Assembly (NCBI GenBank): GCA_030068075.1
Contig: CM057835.1
Span: forward strand, 70,660,895-70,724,894
Length of the DNA: 64,000 bases
Direction: 5' to 3'
Source of the DNA: Paguma larvata
Taxonomy: Eukaryota > Chordata > Mammalia > Carnivora > Viverridae
This document shows, one piece after another, positions 10,420 through 22,394 of this stretch; position 1 is the stretch's first letter; every line of letters begins with the position of its first letter. The notes under the pieces were generated by a model. It was not told the DNA's origin. It searched no databases and was given only the letters and a program-made list of their open reading frames with translations. The position numbers were made by a program, and so were the translations under genes.

Positions 10420-13214
10420 ATTTATCAAGAACACATGCTGTAGTAGTTTTCTGCTTCTATTCAGAGGATCGTATAGTTCTTACCCTTTCGTTTATTAAGG
10501 TGGTGTCTCATGTTGATTGATTTGTGAATATTGGACCACTTTTGGAGCCTAAGAATTAATCTCACTTGATTGTGGTGAATAATTTTTAATGTACTGTTGG
10601 ATATGATTTGCTAGTATCTTCCTGAGAAATTTTGCAGCCATGTTCATCAGGGATATTGGCCTGTAATTCTCCTTTTTCGTGGGGTCTTTCGCTGATTTTG
10701 AATTCAAGGTAACGCTGGCCTTGTAGGAGTATGAAGTTCTCCTTCCATTTCAATTTTCTGGAACAGTTTGAGAAAAATAGGTATTATCTCTTCTTTAAAT
10801 GGAAGAATTCCCCTGGGAAGACTGCTGGCCTTGGACTTTTGTTTGTTGGGCAGTTTTGGTTACTGATTCAATTTCTTTGCTGGCTACGGTCTGTTCACAT
10901 TATCTATTTCTTCATGTTTTGGATCTTTGCATGTTTGTAGGAAATTGTCCATTTCTCCATATTGCCCCGTTTGTTGGCATATAATTTTTCATAAGGCTCT
11001 CTTAACAATTGTTTGTATTTATGTGCTGTTGGTTGTGATCTCTCCTCTTTCATTTGTGATTTTATTCATTTGAGTCATTTCTCTTTTCTTTTTGGTAAGT
11101 GTGGCTAGGGGTTTCTCAGTTTTATTAATTCTTTCAAAGAACCAGCCCTTAGTTTCATTGATCTGTTCTACTGTTTTCTCTTTGTTTGTTTCTAGATCAT
11201 GCTTTTCTGCTCTAATCTTTATTATTTTTCCCCTGCTGACTTGAGACTTCATTTGCTGTCCCTTTCTCTAGCTCCTTAAAGTTTAATGTTAGGTTGTGTA
11301 TTTCCAACTCTTTTTGCTTCTTGAGGAAGACATGTTTTGCAGTATACTTCCCTCTTAGGACTGCCTTTTCTCCATCCCAAAGGTTTTAGACTGTTGTGTT
11401 TTCATTTGCATCCATGTACTTTTTCCTCTCTTCTATAATTATTTTATTTAACCCATTCATTCTTCATTCGTGTGTTCTTTTAATCTCCACATTTATGCGA
11501 TCTTTCTAATCGTTTTCTTGTGATTGACTTCAAGTTTCATAGTGTTGTGGTCTGAAAATATGCATGGTATAGTCTCAGTACATTTGTACTTGTTGAGTGC
11601 TGATTTGTGACTCAGTATGTGATCCATTCTGGAGCATGTTTCATGTGCACTCAAAAACAATGTGTATTTTGATGCTTTAGGATGAAATGTTCTGAATATA
11701 TCTATTAAGTACATCCAGTCCAGTGTGTCAATCAAAGTCATAATTTCTTTGTTATATTTTTGCTTAGATGATATGTCCATTGCTGTAAGTGGGGTGTTAA
11801 AGTCCCCTACTATGATTGTATAATTATCAATAATTTTTTTATGTTTGCTCTTAATTGATTTATGTATTTGGTACTCTAAAGTGGGAGGCATAAATATTTA
11901 CAGTTGTTAACATATTCTTGTTGAATAGCATCCTTTATTATGAGATAGTGCACTTTTCATATTTTGTTACAGTATTTTGTTTAAAATTTCGTTTTTCTGA
12001 TATTAAGCATTGCTACTCTGGTTTTCTTTGGTCTACATCAGCATGGTAGATGGTTCTCTGTCCCCTCACTTGCAAACTGAAGATGTTTTTAGGTCTAAAT
12101 TGAGTCTCTTTTAGGTGGTGTATATATAGGCCCTGTTTTTTTCTTAATCCCAACACTCTATGTCTTTTGATTGGAGCATCTTGCCCATTTACATTCAGAG
12201 TGGTTATTGATAGATATGAATTTAGTGCCATTATGTTACCTGTAAAGTTGGTGTTTCTGGAGATATTCTCTGTTCCCTTTTAGTCTTCATTGCTTTGGAT
12301 CTTTTTTTCCACACTGAGAGAGTCCCCTTTACTATTTCTTGCATGGTTGATTTAGGTTCATGAAATCCTTTAGTTTTTGTTTGTTTGGGAAACTCTTTAT
12401 CTCTGTTTCTATTCTCAGCGGCAGACTTCCTGATAACGTATTCTTGGCTGCATATTTTCCCATTCAGCACTTTGAATAGATGATGCCACTTCTTTCTGGC
12501 CTGCCAGGTTTCTGTGAACAGATCTGCAACGAATCACATTTGTCTTTCCTCATAGGTTAAAACTTTTTTTTACCCTTGCTGCTTTCAGGATTCCTAACTT
12601 GTCTTTGTATTTTGTGAAGTTGGCTGTGATACATCTTGATGATAGCTGGCTTCTGTTGAATCTAATGGGAGTTCTCTGTGAATCTTGGATTTTGCTGTTT
12701 GTTCCTTTCCCTTAGTTAGGGAAGTTTTCAGCTATAATTTACTCAAGTAAACCTGCTCCTTTATCTTTCTCTTTTTCTTCTTGGGTTTCTATGATATGAA
12801 TATTTTTATATTTTAAGGAGTTACTAACATCATTAAGTCTACATTTTTTATTCAATAAGTTTCACTCCCTCCTTTTTTTCAGAATATTAATTTCCATAAT
12901 TTTATCTTCTATATACTTTGCTTCATCCATCCTCATTGTCGTTGCATAGTTTCAGTTTTACTACTTCTCAGTTATAGCATTTTTTATTGCAGCCTGAGTC
13001 GTTTTTAGTTCTTTTATCTCTACAGCAAGGGATTCTGTAGTGTCTTCTATGCTTTTCTCAAACCCAGCTAGTATCCTTACCATAATTGTTTTAAATTCTG
13101 ATTCAAACCTCTTACTAGTATCCGTATTGATTAACTCCTTGGCTGTGACTTCTTCCTGTTCTTTCTTTTGAGGTGAAATCCTCAGTCTTGTGATTATATC
13201 TGACTCACTGTTGT

Positions 13215-13241
13215 ATGTGTGTGTGTGTGTGTGTGTGTGTG
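13215..13241. repeat. (GT)n microsatellite
   Basis: About 13 GT units inside the old L1. The block B copy at about 49137-49169 is longer. Confidence 0.93.
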
Positions 13242-13777
13242 ATTGTTATGAAAGCCTGTAGTATTTTCTGGTTCTGTTAGTAATGCCTATATTAACAAGA
13301 GGTCCAAAAATTTAAACTAAAAAGAGGAAGTTAGATCTAGGTGTGTTTTGGTCTGCTTGTTAGAAGAAGCTAGATCCCCACCACCCCCACTCTGCCACAC
13401 AAAAAAGGAAGCTATTAAAGATCCCATTACCCTTAGATCTGAAGCTTTGCAGCACTCTATGATCTGCAGACATTGTGCATGCCAGGAGTTTTTGCTGGTC
13501 TTCTTGGGGAGGGGCTTGCTGTGCTGCTTCTCAGACTGACTTACTTAGTGGAGATGTACCTACAGAGCCCATTGGAGTCAGGCTTGGTGTAAGTTCTTCT
13601 GGTGTCCATTGGGTGGCGTTGCTCTGCTCACTGAAGCTGGTCAGTGCTGATTGGGGTGATTAGGAATGGTTGAGCCCTGTTCTTCCATCCCAGAGTGGGA
13701 GGTTCCTGACTGCCACTCTTCAGGAAGCCCTCACAGAAGAGAAACAAATACTTCCTTGTGAACCCCACTTCCACTAT

Positions 13778-14362
13778 TGTTGGGAGCCGTTTTGGGCTCA
13801 CAGGTTGAGACCCCTCCCTGTTAGGAAAAGGTGGTTGAAGCAGTTGTGAGCTGGCTGAATATTGTTGTGATGTGTCTAAATGTTGGGCTCCTATTATGTA
13901 AATTCATTCATTCACAAGCAAAGGACAAGCATTGGGAATTCTGTCCTAGCCAGACAGGTTGCACCTCCCTCATTGTAGTTGTAAGAATAGGCGGAATGAC
14001 TTCGGACCTGTTTATAGATAATTAACATAGGCGGGCCTAGGTAACTTTCTGTTCTCTCCCCCTGCTTAAATTTGTAGGCCGATTAACTTGAAAACAACTT
14101 GCAGGATTGAAGAAATCGCCTCTTTACTGATGAAACACATTATTGTTCAAACTATGCTTACTGATGGGATGTGACTCATTGCTGTAATGTAACTCACTAC
14201 TTTTAAATAAAGACACTGATACCGGCAGGGCAGAGAAGCCAGAATTGCCAGGGCTGCCTGCTTGGTCATCAGACTACATCTCTCTCATGGCTCTCTCATT
14301 TCCTTTCGCCTGACCATCCATCCTTCGGGGACCCTTAGATTCGCCGGAACTGGACCCCGGCA
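13778..14362 (+). mobile_element. Solo LTR of an endogenous retrovirus, class II (ERVK-like)
   Basis: A 585-bp element starting TGTTGGGAGCCG and ending GGACCCCGGCA, with terminal TG...CA, flanked by perfect 6-bp duplications CACTAT (13772-13777 and 14363-14368). An AATAAA signal lies at 14206-14211. A TGTTGGGAGC start with a 6-bp target duplication is typical of betaretrovirus-like LTRs; this class call is from known families. No internal gag, pol or env sequence is present, so it is a recombined solo LTR. The same insertion occurs in block B (49703-50286), so it predates the A/B duplication. Confidence 0.85.
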
Positions 14363-15335
14363 CACTATATCCCTGTGTTCATCATGTCTGTGTCTGAGCT
14401 GTCTGCCTGCCAGGCGACACAGCACCCTTGTGTTTTAGCTCAGGTGTGTGGTTGAGTTTCAGAGATCCAGTTTTTAGAGATCCCCTGGTTGACCCGCGCT
14501 GATCCTTCGCGGAGGGTATTGCCGCATGTGGCCGGTTCTGGATTTTCCCAGAAAAGCAGTCACACAACTGTAGAGCGGTTCAGAGTTTCTGGTAAAGTGC
14601 GGCACATAGCCAGCACCAAGATTTCTTTCCCTCAGCAGGTGTCTCTGCTCCTATGGTAGGGAAAAAGCATGTTCACCCAGCCAGTTGTTTTATCCCCAGA
14701 GAGGTCATGCCATCATTCTCCAATGCACTCCAAGCTGGGGAATTGTTTTACTCCTGCACCCACTGGGATCATCAGCCTATGCTGCCTACTACTTGATCTC
14801 TTCCCTTCCTTCCCCACTGGAGCAATGCCAAGGCTGCCAGCCACCATCCACACAGGCCAAGTGTGGGCCTCCAAAACTACAAATATTTTGCTCTTCTGCT
14901 TATAAAACTTGTGGTAGCCAGCCCCTTCCCTTTTCCCAGTCAATGATTTTAGGGAAGAGTTTTCTTGTGCAATTACTCGTGCTCGCTCTCAATCTCTCTC
15001 TCTCCCCCTTTTTTCTCCCCATGATCAATCCTCCCACCCTGCTGAAATTACCTGTGCTCACTCTCAATCTCTCTCTCTCCTCTTTTTTCTCCCCATGATC
15101 AATCTTCCCACCCTTCTGCACCACACCCAATTCTTTTATCCCCCAAATCAACACTCCACAGCTCCTACCTTCCACGAGGTGGCCTCTTTTCTACCTCTAG
15201 ATGTGCAGTTTTGCTCTCTCAATTCTCAGGTCGATTTCTTGGGTGTTCAAAATGATTTAATATTTATCTAGCTGTGTTCACGGGAATAGGCAAGCTCAGG
15301 GTTCCCATACTCCTCTGTCATCTTAATTCCTCTCC

Positions 15336-16090
15336 GAACTTCCTTTCTTTTTAATCAGAGACAATTTCATCCCCCATCTCATTGTTTAAGGTATGTATTT
15401 ACATTTATACAGTTAAGGCACATTTTTAGCGAATTACTTGGGAGGCAGCAAGGAAATAATCTTTCCTCATTTTTGAACCTCCAAAATGTCCACCTACAGG
15501 CTCATCTTTCCTTTTTTATCTGCCTTATCGGTATATTCTCAACATGCTGGGTTGAGCTAGGAAGGAGGCCACGGACCTCTGCCTCATAAGAACAGCAGTC
15601 AAGGGGCTCTTTCTTGCATTGGCTCCTTTGCTTTTCCATTTTCTTTCTCAAGGATTCTGCGTGACTTGTTTCCACCAACAGCAAAATCCCCACAAGAGCA
15701 GTTCTTTCTCCCTTTTTTCTAGTTGTCCATAGCAATTTCCCCTTCTACATTTGTTCTCAGTCCAATCTATGTCAAAGAAAAGAAAAGTGCTCATGTTTAT
15801 TTGAGATTGTTTTCCAAATTCTTTTATTATCCAGGTTATCAACATAAAAGAGTACATAAAATAAATGTTTATGGTTTTAGAAAGAATAATACATGGAAAC
15901 CACACTGCCACTCAAGCATAGACATCTTAAAAAAAAAGCCATCTATCCAATCTACAATTAACTAGTACTGAAGAGCCTGAGTTTAGCATTACTTATCCCT
16001 TTTATCTTTGATATATTGCTTGCCCGTAGCAATGCATCCCTCAAATTTTGTGAATTTAAAACAGTGAGTAGAATGCAACAAAGTAGCTTA
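15336..16090. other. Spacer, nothing recognised
   Basis: 15336-15515 is the last part shared with block B. After it the text is single copy in the window. I recognise no gene or repeat here. Short open frames on either strand have no familiar motifs. Confidence 0.5.
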
Positions 16091-16104
16091 GAAAGGAAAG
16101 GACA

Positions 16105-16336
16105 GGGGCGCCTGGGTGGCTCATTTGGTTAAGTGGCCGAACTCAGCTCAGGTCATGATCTCAAGGTCTGTGAGTTCGAGCCCCACATCAGGCTCTGTGA
16201 GGCTGGCTCATCACAGCCTGGAGCCTGCTTCAGTTTCTGTGTCTCCCTCTCTCTCTGCCCTTCTCCTGCTCACATTCTGTCTCTATGTCTCTCAAAAATA
16301 AATAAACGTTAAAAAAAATTAAAAAAAAAAAAGAAA
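16105..16336 (+). mobile_element. Felid-type CAN-SINE
   Basis: A forward element starting GGGGCGCCTGGGTGGCTCA, with a tRNA-like B box (GTGAGTTCGAGCCCC), a CT-rich middle and an AATAAATAAACGTTAAAA tail. Duplications GAAAGGAAAGGACA (16091-16104) and GAAAGGAAAGAACA (16337-16350) flank it. Confidence 0.96.
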
Positions 16337-16350
16337 GAAAGGAAAGAACA

Positions 16351-17393
16351 ATGTGTCCATTAGGGGAGAGACCAGGAAACATTAAGCTTAAGAGAGCCTA
16401 GGGTCAGTGTTGGTTGAGCTTCCTGGAGTTTAGTACTGCCTTTACTAAAGACGACAATCAAGGCTCTGGAAAGAGAAGACAGACTCCTAAAACTGGACAT
16501 CTGGTCTTGCCTTATGTAGGCCAGCTAATGAGTATCTAGCAGAAATATTGTCAGAATTAAGACCCAAAGTTCTCTGCTGCCTAACTCCGCATTTTCTCTG
16601 GGAGGTGTCCCTGAGCACTTCTTGGGGGGGCTGATCATGACATTGGTGCTTTGTCATGTGAACACAAACCAGGCTCATACTTCAAGGTGCCAAAAGGAAT
16701 CCAAGCTAGAGACACACAAGCTCTTCAAGTTATATCAGTGCAGTCAGCTCCTTAGTGATGTCAGTTTCCTCACAAATGAGCTTTTCATTTTCTTGAGGAA
16801 AAGAGACAGTGTGGAAGGGGGATGATCATCTGAGGGAGGTGGTCACAGGCTTTAATATTCATATAACACAAGGTTCTCATAGTAACCTGGTGCCAACTCG
16901 GTGGATTACTCTGACCCTGAGAGATGTGTTTTATGCTCTGTTGAGACAAATCTGATCAGGGTCAGGGGCTGATAGAACATGGTCTGTTGGTCTCAGTACA
17001 TTAGGGAGAGGGGATCTGGAGATCTCTCTGTTTATGTCACAATTTCCACTTATTGTTACTTTTGCTTTCCTCACCCCCATCACTTCCATTCTCGTAACCA
17101 GTTGAATATCATCAGGGAATACAATTCCTTGCTTGAGATTTTACTAATAAGAGAATTTTTACTAAAGTCAAAGAGGTGTGTGGAAAGGGGTTCACACAAC
17201 CAAGAATCAGGTAAAATATGCTTTACAGTGGTTTTCTTCATATTTATTGTATTGGGATTTGTTCAGCAACTGAATCTACATGTTTCATTCCATTTCTCTG
17301 TGTCTTCTCTTTTAGGATCCCCTATTATATGCATGTTGGGTAATTTGAAGAGGCTCCTCAGCTCACTCATAAATTTTGAGTTTTAAATTTTTT
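16351..17393. other. Spacer, nothing recognised
   Basis: Unclassified single-copy sequence. The 135-residue open frame at 16979-17386 has no familiar domain and no sign of splicing or a promoter; I treat it as a chance frame. Confidence 0.45.
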
Positions 17394-17408
17394 TCCCTTT
17401 GTATTTTA

Positions 17409-17637
17409 AATGTTTTTTAATCTTTATTTTTGAGGGAGAGAGAGAGAGGGAGAAAGAGAGAGAGAGAGAATATGAGTAGGGAAGGAACAGAGAGAGAGGC
17501 AGACAAAGAATCAGAAGCAGGTTCCAGGATCTGAGTTATCAGCACGAAGACCAACATGGGACTCGAACTCCTGAACCATGAGATCATGACCTGATCTGAA
17601 ATCGGACGTTTAACCAACTGAGCCACCAGGTCACCCG
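17409..17637 (-). mobile_element. Felid-type CAN-SINE, reverse
   Basis: T-rich start, a GA-rich middle and a tRNA-like head complement ending GAGCCACCAGGTCACCCG. Perfect 15-bp duplications TCCCTTTGTATTTTA lie at 17394-17408 and 17638-17652. Confidence 0.96.
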
Positions 17638-17652
17638 TCCCTTTGTATTTTA

Positions 17653-20015
17653 GACTGCACATTTTTCTTTTCTATGACTTTGAAGTCACTTGTCTTATTT
17701 TCCAAATAGTAGTAAGTTCTATATACAGTATTTTTATTGCTGCATCATTATGTCTTTTATTTCTTAGTTGAGATATGCTCTCTCCCTACTAATTGTCAGA
17801 AAATTTCTCCTTTGTGTCTGTTTTTAAGTATCTGCTTTAAAGTTTTTGTGAGAGGTTTCCAATGTATCTAATATACCAGTTTAAGCATCTATAAATTTCT
17901 TTTTCATGCCAGTTAGATTTTTCTCCTTCTTCACCTAGGAGGTAATTTAGGCATCTATTCTGAATCTATCCAATGTTATTTTATGGAACTGTGATTCTGG
18001 TTTAAATCCCAGGCGAAGTTGTTGTTGTTGTTGTTGTTTGGTTTTGTTTATTTGTTTGTTTGTTTGTTTGTTTTGGCAGATACTTTGCCCAGTCGTGTAC
18101 AAGCTACTAGTTTCAAAGAGTCTTCTGTGGAATGTGTTTTCTGTTTCAATCAGTTTCCAAACACTTTGCTCTTGTCTTTACATTTGTCCCTAGTGCAAGC
18201 TGCACACTGATCTTCACAGGTCATATCTGAGATGTTAGTGGACGTCACTTCCTCGGTTCTGTTCCCCATGTCTTTCCATCCTCTTTCTATCTGACACTGC
18301 ACAGTTTCAGCTCAGAGATGATCCAAGAACTCAAACAATTGGCATTTTTGCATTCCCAGGCTTCTTCCTATTCACTTTCTGCCTTCTTAGTATTTCCATT
18401 TCCCCAGATCTTCCTTTTCACTGCTGGACAGAAACCTGGGACTTGTCTCCTCTCCACTGCCCATGCACTTCCCTTGAAAGAACTGTTGTCTGGGACAAAT
18501 CACAGAAGCACAGAGGAGATTGTCTCTGGGGCAACATCCTAAAATGAGAAAAGTAAGTTTCCAAAGCCACCACTATTACCTTTCTCTACTATGGAAGTAT
18601 TTCCTATGTGCAAGGCCATAGAAAAGGAGGAGAATACATTTAAAAAAAAAAGAAAAAGTGAATATTCACTCTTGGTCTAAGCTTTAGAAGTCATCTTTCT
18701 CATATGTCAAGCAAAAACAGTGGTATGTTCCTGGATCTCTTTCTGTCTTAAGCTGGTGATAGATGTTGCTCCCAGCTACCTTGAGGGGAGGTTGCAGGAC
18801 TCTGAAGGAAAAATAGAAAATGCAGCATTGGTTACTTGCAATGTCAATATCATTCTTAATCTGCTTTGTAGAATTTTTTTTTCTAAAGACTCAAATAGTT
18901 CCTGTATGCATTCTTTCCAAGCTTAAAGCAACATTCATTGGGAGTCTCATGGTGTCTTCCTATGTCTTAAATGAAACTTGAGCCTGATAATAGAACTTCC
19001 AATCTGGGAATTTTTACCTGTTTGAAGCAGACATTAGAAAAAAGGGAAAGTTGAAAAAGAAGTTTTATCTTTCAGAAGAAGGAAGTAGGAAGACAAATTC
19101 CTACAATGGTACTGTTTCTTCAGTGTTCCAGGGTCACCATGGTTGGTTTTATGGTGAATGGTGGGTTGAGTGAATTGGACCAAAGCTAATTAGGAGGAAA
19201 AAACATGTGTTTATTTGCCTAACAAAGAAATCAAAGCTAAAATGGAATGAGTCTGGATAATATAGAGCTTATAATAAATGACCCCGTGGGAGCAGAGAAA
19301 TGTCCCATTATCAAAACTATATTTCCCTATTCTTACTCACTTCTCACTAGATCATGTACCAAGGACATTGTAACTTTATTCTTCATTTCTCAAGCTGAGA
19401 TCATAGGTTGAAGAGGGGTAAGTAACATGTTCATGAGTGGAACATGGAGAATGCCCTGGCTTATACTCCTTTTTCCTTCAAGTGGTTCACTCACAACTGT
19501 GCACCTGACCTTCCATGTGGCACGTGTATAGATGGCTGGGGTGACTGATAAGATAGTGGCGTTCAATGTTGCACAAACATCAGTGCAAACAATTAGGGCA
19601 GGGATGGTGTCAAGCCTTCAGCTGTGGGAGAGCTCACCACCAAGCACTCACCCGCAGCAGATGTTTCCACTGGTGACCACGGCAGGCAGTGACATTTTCC
19701 TAACACTACAGAGAACTTCAAAATTAGGTACCCAGCAGAGCACTAAGCAAGGTTCCCAGGCCTGGGATAGTCACAGAGACATAGTCATGTTACAGCAAAA
19801 ACACACAAGGACCAGGAGCACATGACCATGAGGGCAACAGGACATCACTGTCTTCTGGACAAATCAGGCATTAACATTCAAGTTTCTCATCTTCAGTAAA
19901 TACATGCCAAAGTGTTTGAGTCTTTACAGCTAAGCTCTGCTGCCCAAGGATATAGAAGTATGTAGATTGAAGAGTCAGATCTGAGGGGGCAAGAAGAGGC
20001 AGGCGCAGGAAGCAT
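17653..20015. other. Spacer with simple repeats
   Basis: (GTT)n at about 18018-18038 is followed by (TTTG)n to about 18074. Nothing else is recognised before the promoter of the next V pseudogene. Confidence 0.5.
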
Positions 20016-20023
20016 ATTTGCAT
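20016..20023 (+). promoter_or_regulatory. Immunoglobulin V promoter octamer before a pseudogene
   Basis: Perfect ATTTGCAT, 108 bp before the leader ATG at 20131, the same spacing as at the intact gene at 4992. It suggests the pseudogene may still be transcribed in the germline state. Confidence 0.88.
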
Positions 20024-20130
20024 AAAGGCCGCTCCCTCCTCTGAGGCAGAGTGGGAACATAATAGAGATATGTGGGATCCAGGCATGGGATCAGAGTCTC
20101 AGAAGACAGTGCTCATGACTCATTTCTACC

Positions 20131-20595
20131 ATGGCATGGATACTGATCCTTCTCATTCTCATCACTTAGGACACAGTTGAGGTCTTCAGGGAAGGGACCA
20201 TAGTGACATCTGTGCTGATCCTTTTTTTCCTCCTCAGATTCACCTGTGTTTTCTACACTGAAATAATGAGTGTGTTTTTCTGTTTTCAGGGACTCGGGCT
20301 CTTCCCTGGCTTCTCTCCCTCTGTGTCTGGGTTCTGGGACAGACAATTACCATCTCTTGTGTGCTGGAAGCAGCCATGACATTGGGAGTTATGATACTGT
20401 CTCCTGGTACCAACAGCTCTCAGCCACATACACCAAACTCCTGAATCTAGCATAAGTTCTCAGCCTTCAGGGTTCCTTGGTCACTTCTCTGGCTCCAAGT
20501 CTGACAACGCAACCACCCTGACCATCTCTGGACTCCAGGCTGAGGACTAGGCTGATTATTACTGTTGCTAATATACAACCAGTGGCACTACACAG
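20131..20595 (+). pseudogene. IGLV: IGLV2-like variable pseudogene (single copy)
   Basis: The leader exon 20131-20176 starts MAWILILLILIT and has an in-frame TAG at 20167-20169. Its donor reads TTGAGG instead of GTGAGG. The V exon begins at 20290 after TTTTCAG and keeps recognisable V text: first Cys, then SHDIGSYDTVSWYQQL, a GSKSDN-type framework 3 and a DYYCC-type end. It is disrupted by a 2-bp insertion just after the first Cys, TAA at 20453-20455 and TAG at 20548-20550. The promoter octamer is intact. It is related to the genes at 4992 and 40985 but is not one of the triplicated pseudogenes. It lies in a region that was deleted from the second tandem unit. Confidence 0.92.
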
Positions 20596-20634
20596 TACAG
20601 TGGTCCAGAATCATGGGGGAGTGAGACCAAAACC
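20596..20634 (+). promoter_or_regulatory. V recombination signal, heptamer first base mutated
   Basis: TACAGTG at 20596-20602, a 23-bp spacer and nonamer ACCAAAACC at 20626-20634. Loss of the first C of the heptamer should strongly reduce cleavage. An overlapping CACAGTA at 20591 does not give a correct spacer. Confidence 0.85.
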
Positions 20635-22394
20635 TTCCCTGTGTGCAGTGGTTCCCTTCTTGCTTTGAAGATGCAGAGGGTGCTTCATGCGATATTGCCT
20701 TGAGAATTCACTTCTCTCTCACCTACTCTCCTTTCTGCAATGGAATAAAATGGGACAGGTTTCCTGGCTAATTGTCTGGGGAAATGACAGTCTCCCTATG
20801 CTTCCCATTCTTCTGTGGTTGGAAGAGAGGGACAAAAAGACCCGGACTCTGTGTAATTTCCACCATTCTCAGGGAAATTCTTGCAACAAAAAACAGTCTA
20901 TCACTTGCTTTAGTCCAGTTTGGAAGCATTTATCTAGAAATGACCTTGTCTTACTCAACTCAGTGTCCTCCATACTTTAGTCATCATGATCCACCTTGGT
21001 GGGTTATCGTTCTACATGTCAGTGTTTGAGAAAAGAGCCGCTCAGTAAAAATCTGAAAGCATCGCTTAAGGAATGAGGACAAAAGGAAGATGTTGTTTTT
21101 CATGTGCCCCTTCATATTTGACTCCATATCCAGGGCAGTTTATCTGAGCCCGGGGATTTTGAGTTGAGATTTTATGGTATGTAGAAGCTCCCCTCCTCTC
21201 AGATCCAATAAATCACTATCTTGGAGTTAGCCCTGTATCCCTAACAGGGTGGGCTCTTTCCAACATGGCTCCATTTTCCACCTGGGAAGAGAAGGCTTGT
21301 CTACATTCCTCAGGGAGCTCCATTTTATGTGGTCTTCATAAAGAGCCAGCCCAAGTCCTACCAGGAATCCCAGTTATGACAAATCACTAAATATATAAAC
21401 ACATAATATGTGTCCGAGGATTCTTTACCAATTAGTTGAACCTTGTATGGATCACAGAAAACATGGTTCAATACCCAATTCTTCCCAGTTTGCCAGAACC
21501 TTCCTAGTTTTAGCTGTGAAACCATCATATCCCAGTAATGCCCTCACTTTGGGGCAAATCAGGATGTATGTTCAGCTTATCTGAGAATTCAGTCCCTCTC
21601 ATTATGTTATCTCCTTTAGTTATTTTTCCAAATCATTTTCCAGTTACTTCCTCCCCCCACCCCCGCTAGAAAATGGTCAATGACTTCATGCTTTAGTCTT
21701 CTAGGTTGGAAATGTGTCATATGTTGGCCCCTAAGCAGCTGGGTCTCATCACAGTAGAAGGTATATCTGGTTTTGAAAATTCAGAATAAAGACTTGAATT
21801 ACTCCTTTATATTTGTGGAAACCTGTTCAAAGACTGTACCTGCGTATAAGATGTGTGTTCTTGTGGAGAAAATCTGTAGTATGTGGAGGGGGAGCAATAT
21901 CTGGTTATTCCCTGTGGTATCCGATATAAGATTGTAATGAATGTAATGTGTAATATGTAATGTAATCAATGGGATCTACGAGAGCATAGTAGGGCAAGAG
22001 GCATCATTAGCTATTCTAGTGTCTCTACTTTTAGGATGAGACCACAAATTCCTTCTGAGAAAGGAATTAGTATGTTAATAATAGGGAACATTGCAAAGAA
22101 ATCCTGAGCTTATATATTGTGTAAAGAGGATGGCTTCAATATGACTTATTTGGGGCCACGGTACCCCTTAGTGTCTTCAGTATGTGGTCCCAAGCTGCCA
22201 GAACAGCCTCTGGAGTATTCACAAATAGTAAAGGAATATATATTTAAATATAAATATTTCTATGAAGAGATGAGAGATTATTTGATATTTTAAAAATTAT
22301 GTACAGTAGTTATAAGACATGATATTAGTTTCAAGTGTAGAGGATTCACTTTTAATAAGGATGGTTTTAAACATTCTACGTGTCCCCAAGATCT
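20635..22394. other. IGLV 3' spacer
   Basis: No gene is seen. The text is a diverged version of the flank after other V segments. It has a GTCAGTGTTTGAGAAAAGA region near 21020 and the landmark CAACATGGCTCCATTTTCCAC near 21260-21282. Confidence 0.5.

Larger units (their letters stand above)
10420..15335 (-). mobile_element. Old reverse-strand L1 with nested LTR
   Basis: This reads as an old L1 on the minus strand. Fragmentary ORF2 pieces lie at 11019-11252 (region EQINETKGWFFERINK), 11493-11891 (endonuclease region with GDFNTPL and SDHNTMKLE) and 12013-12231 (ITTLNVNGQDAPIKRHR). ORF1-like remnants follow (12231-12470), then a 5' UTR with internal CTCTCT-rich tracts. The 5' end is near 15335, at CTCCTCTGTCATCTTAATTCCTCT. 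The 3' half of ORF2 and the 3' UTR are missing at the left edge. It is heavily mutated and carries the solo LTR at 13778-14362 in its 5' UTR. The block B copy spans 46130-51297. Confidence 0.8.
1..15515. repeat. Segmental duplication block A (IGLV tandem unit 1)
   Basis: This block is repeated almost base for base, in the same orientation and order, at 32835-51468 (block B), and its first 4.5 kb again at 52251-56795 (block C). In order it holds a (CT)n tract, a CTCF-like motif, an IGLV pseudogene, a second CTCF-like motif, an intact IGLV gene, flanking spacer, an old reverse-strand L1 and a solo LTR. Collinearity with block B ends near 15515: here the sequence continues into single-copy spacer, whereas B runs into an L1 fragment at 51469. 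The left edge lies outside the window. Differences from B are mostly single bases plus a few private transposon insertions. I did not calculate percent identity. Confidence 0.92.

Noticed and set aside
13778..14362. Possible complete provirus at the LTR
   Set aside because: Only one LTR with matching 6-bp duplications is present and no internal retroviral genes flank it; the surroundings are old L1.
14685..15098. 137-residue + strand frame with serine/leucine repeats
   Set aside because: It is antisense text of the old L1 5' UTR, with CT-rich low complexity; the block B version is altered and not conserved as protein.
16105..16180. A functional tRNA gene
   Set aside because: The tRNA-like head is part of a CAN-SINE with a CT-rich body, an A-rich tail and target duplications; it would not fold as a full tRNA.
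16979..17386. 135-residue frame as a novel small gene
   Set aside because: No motif, promoter, splice context or second copy supports it; a frame of this length is expected by chance in 64 kb.
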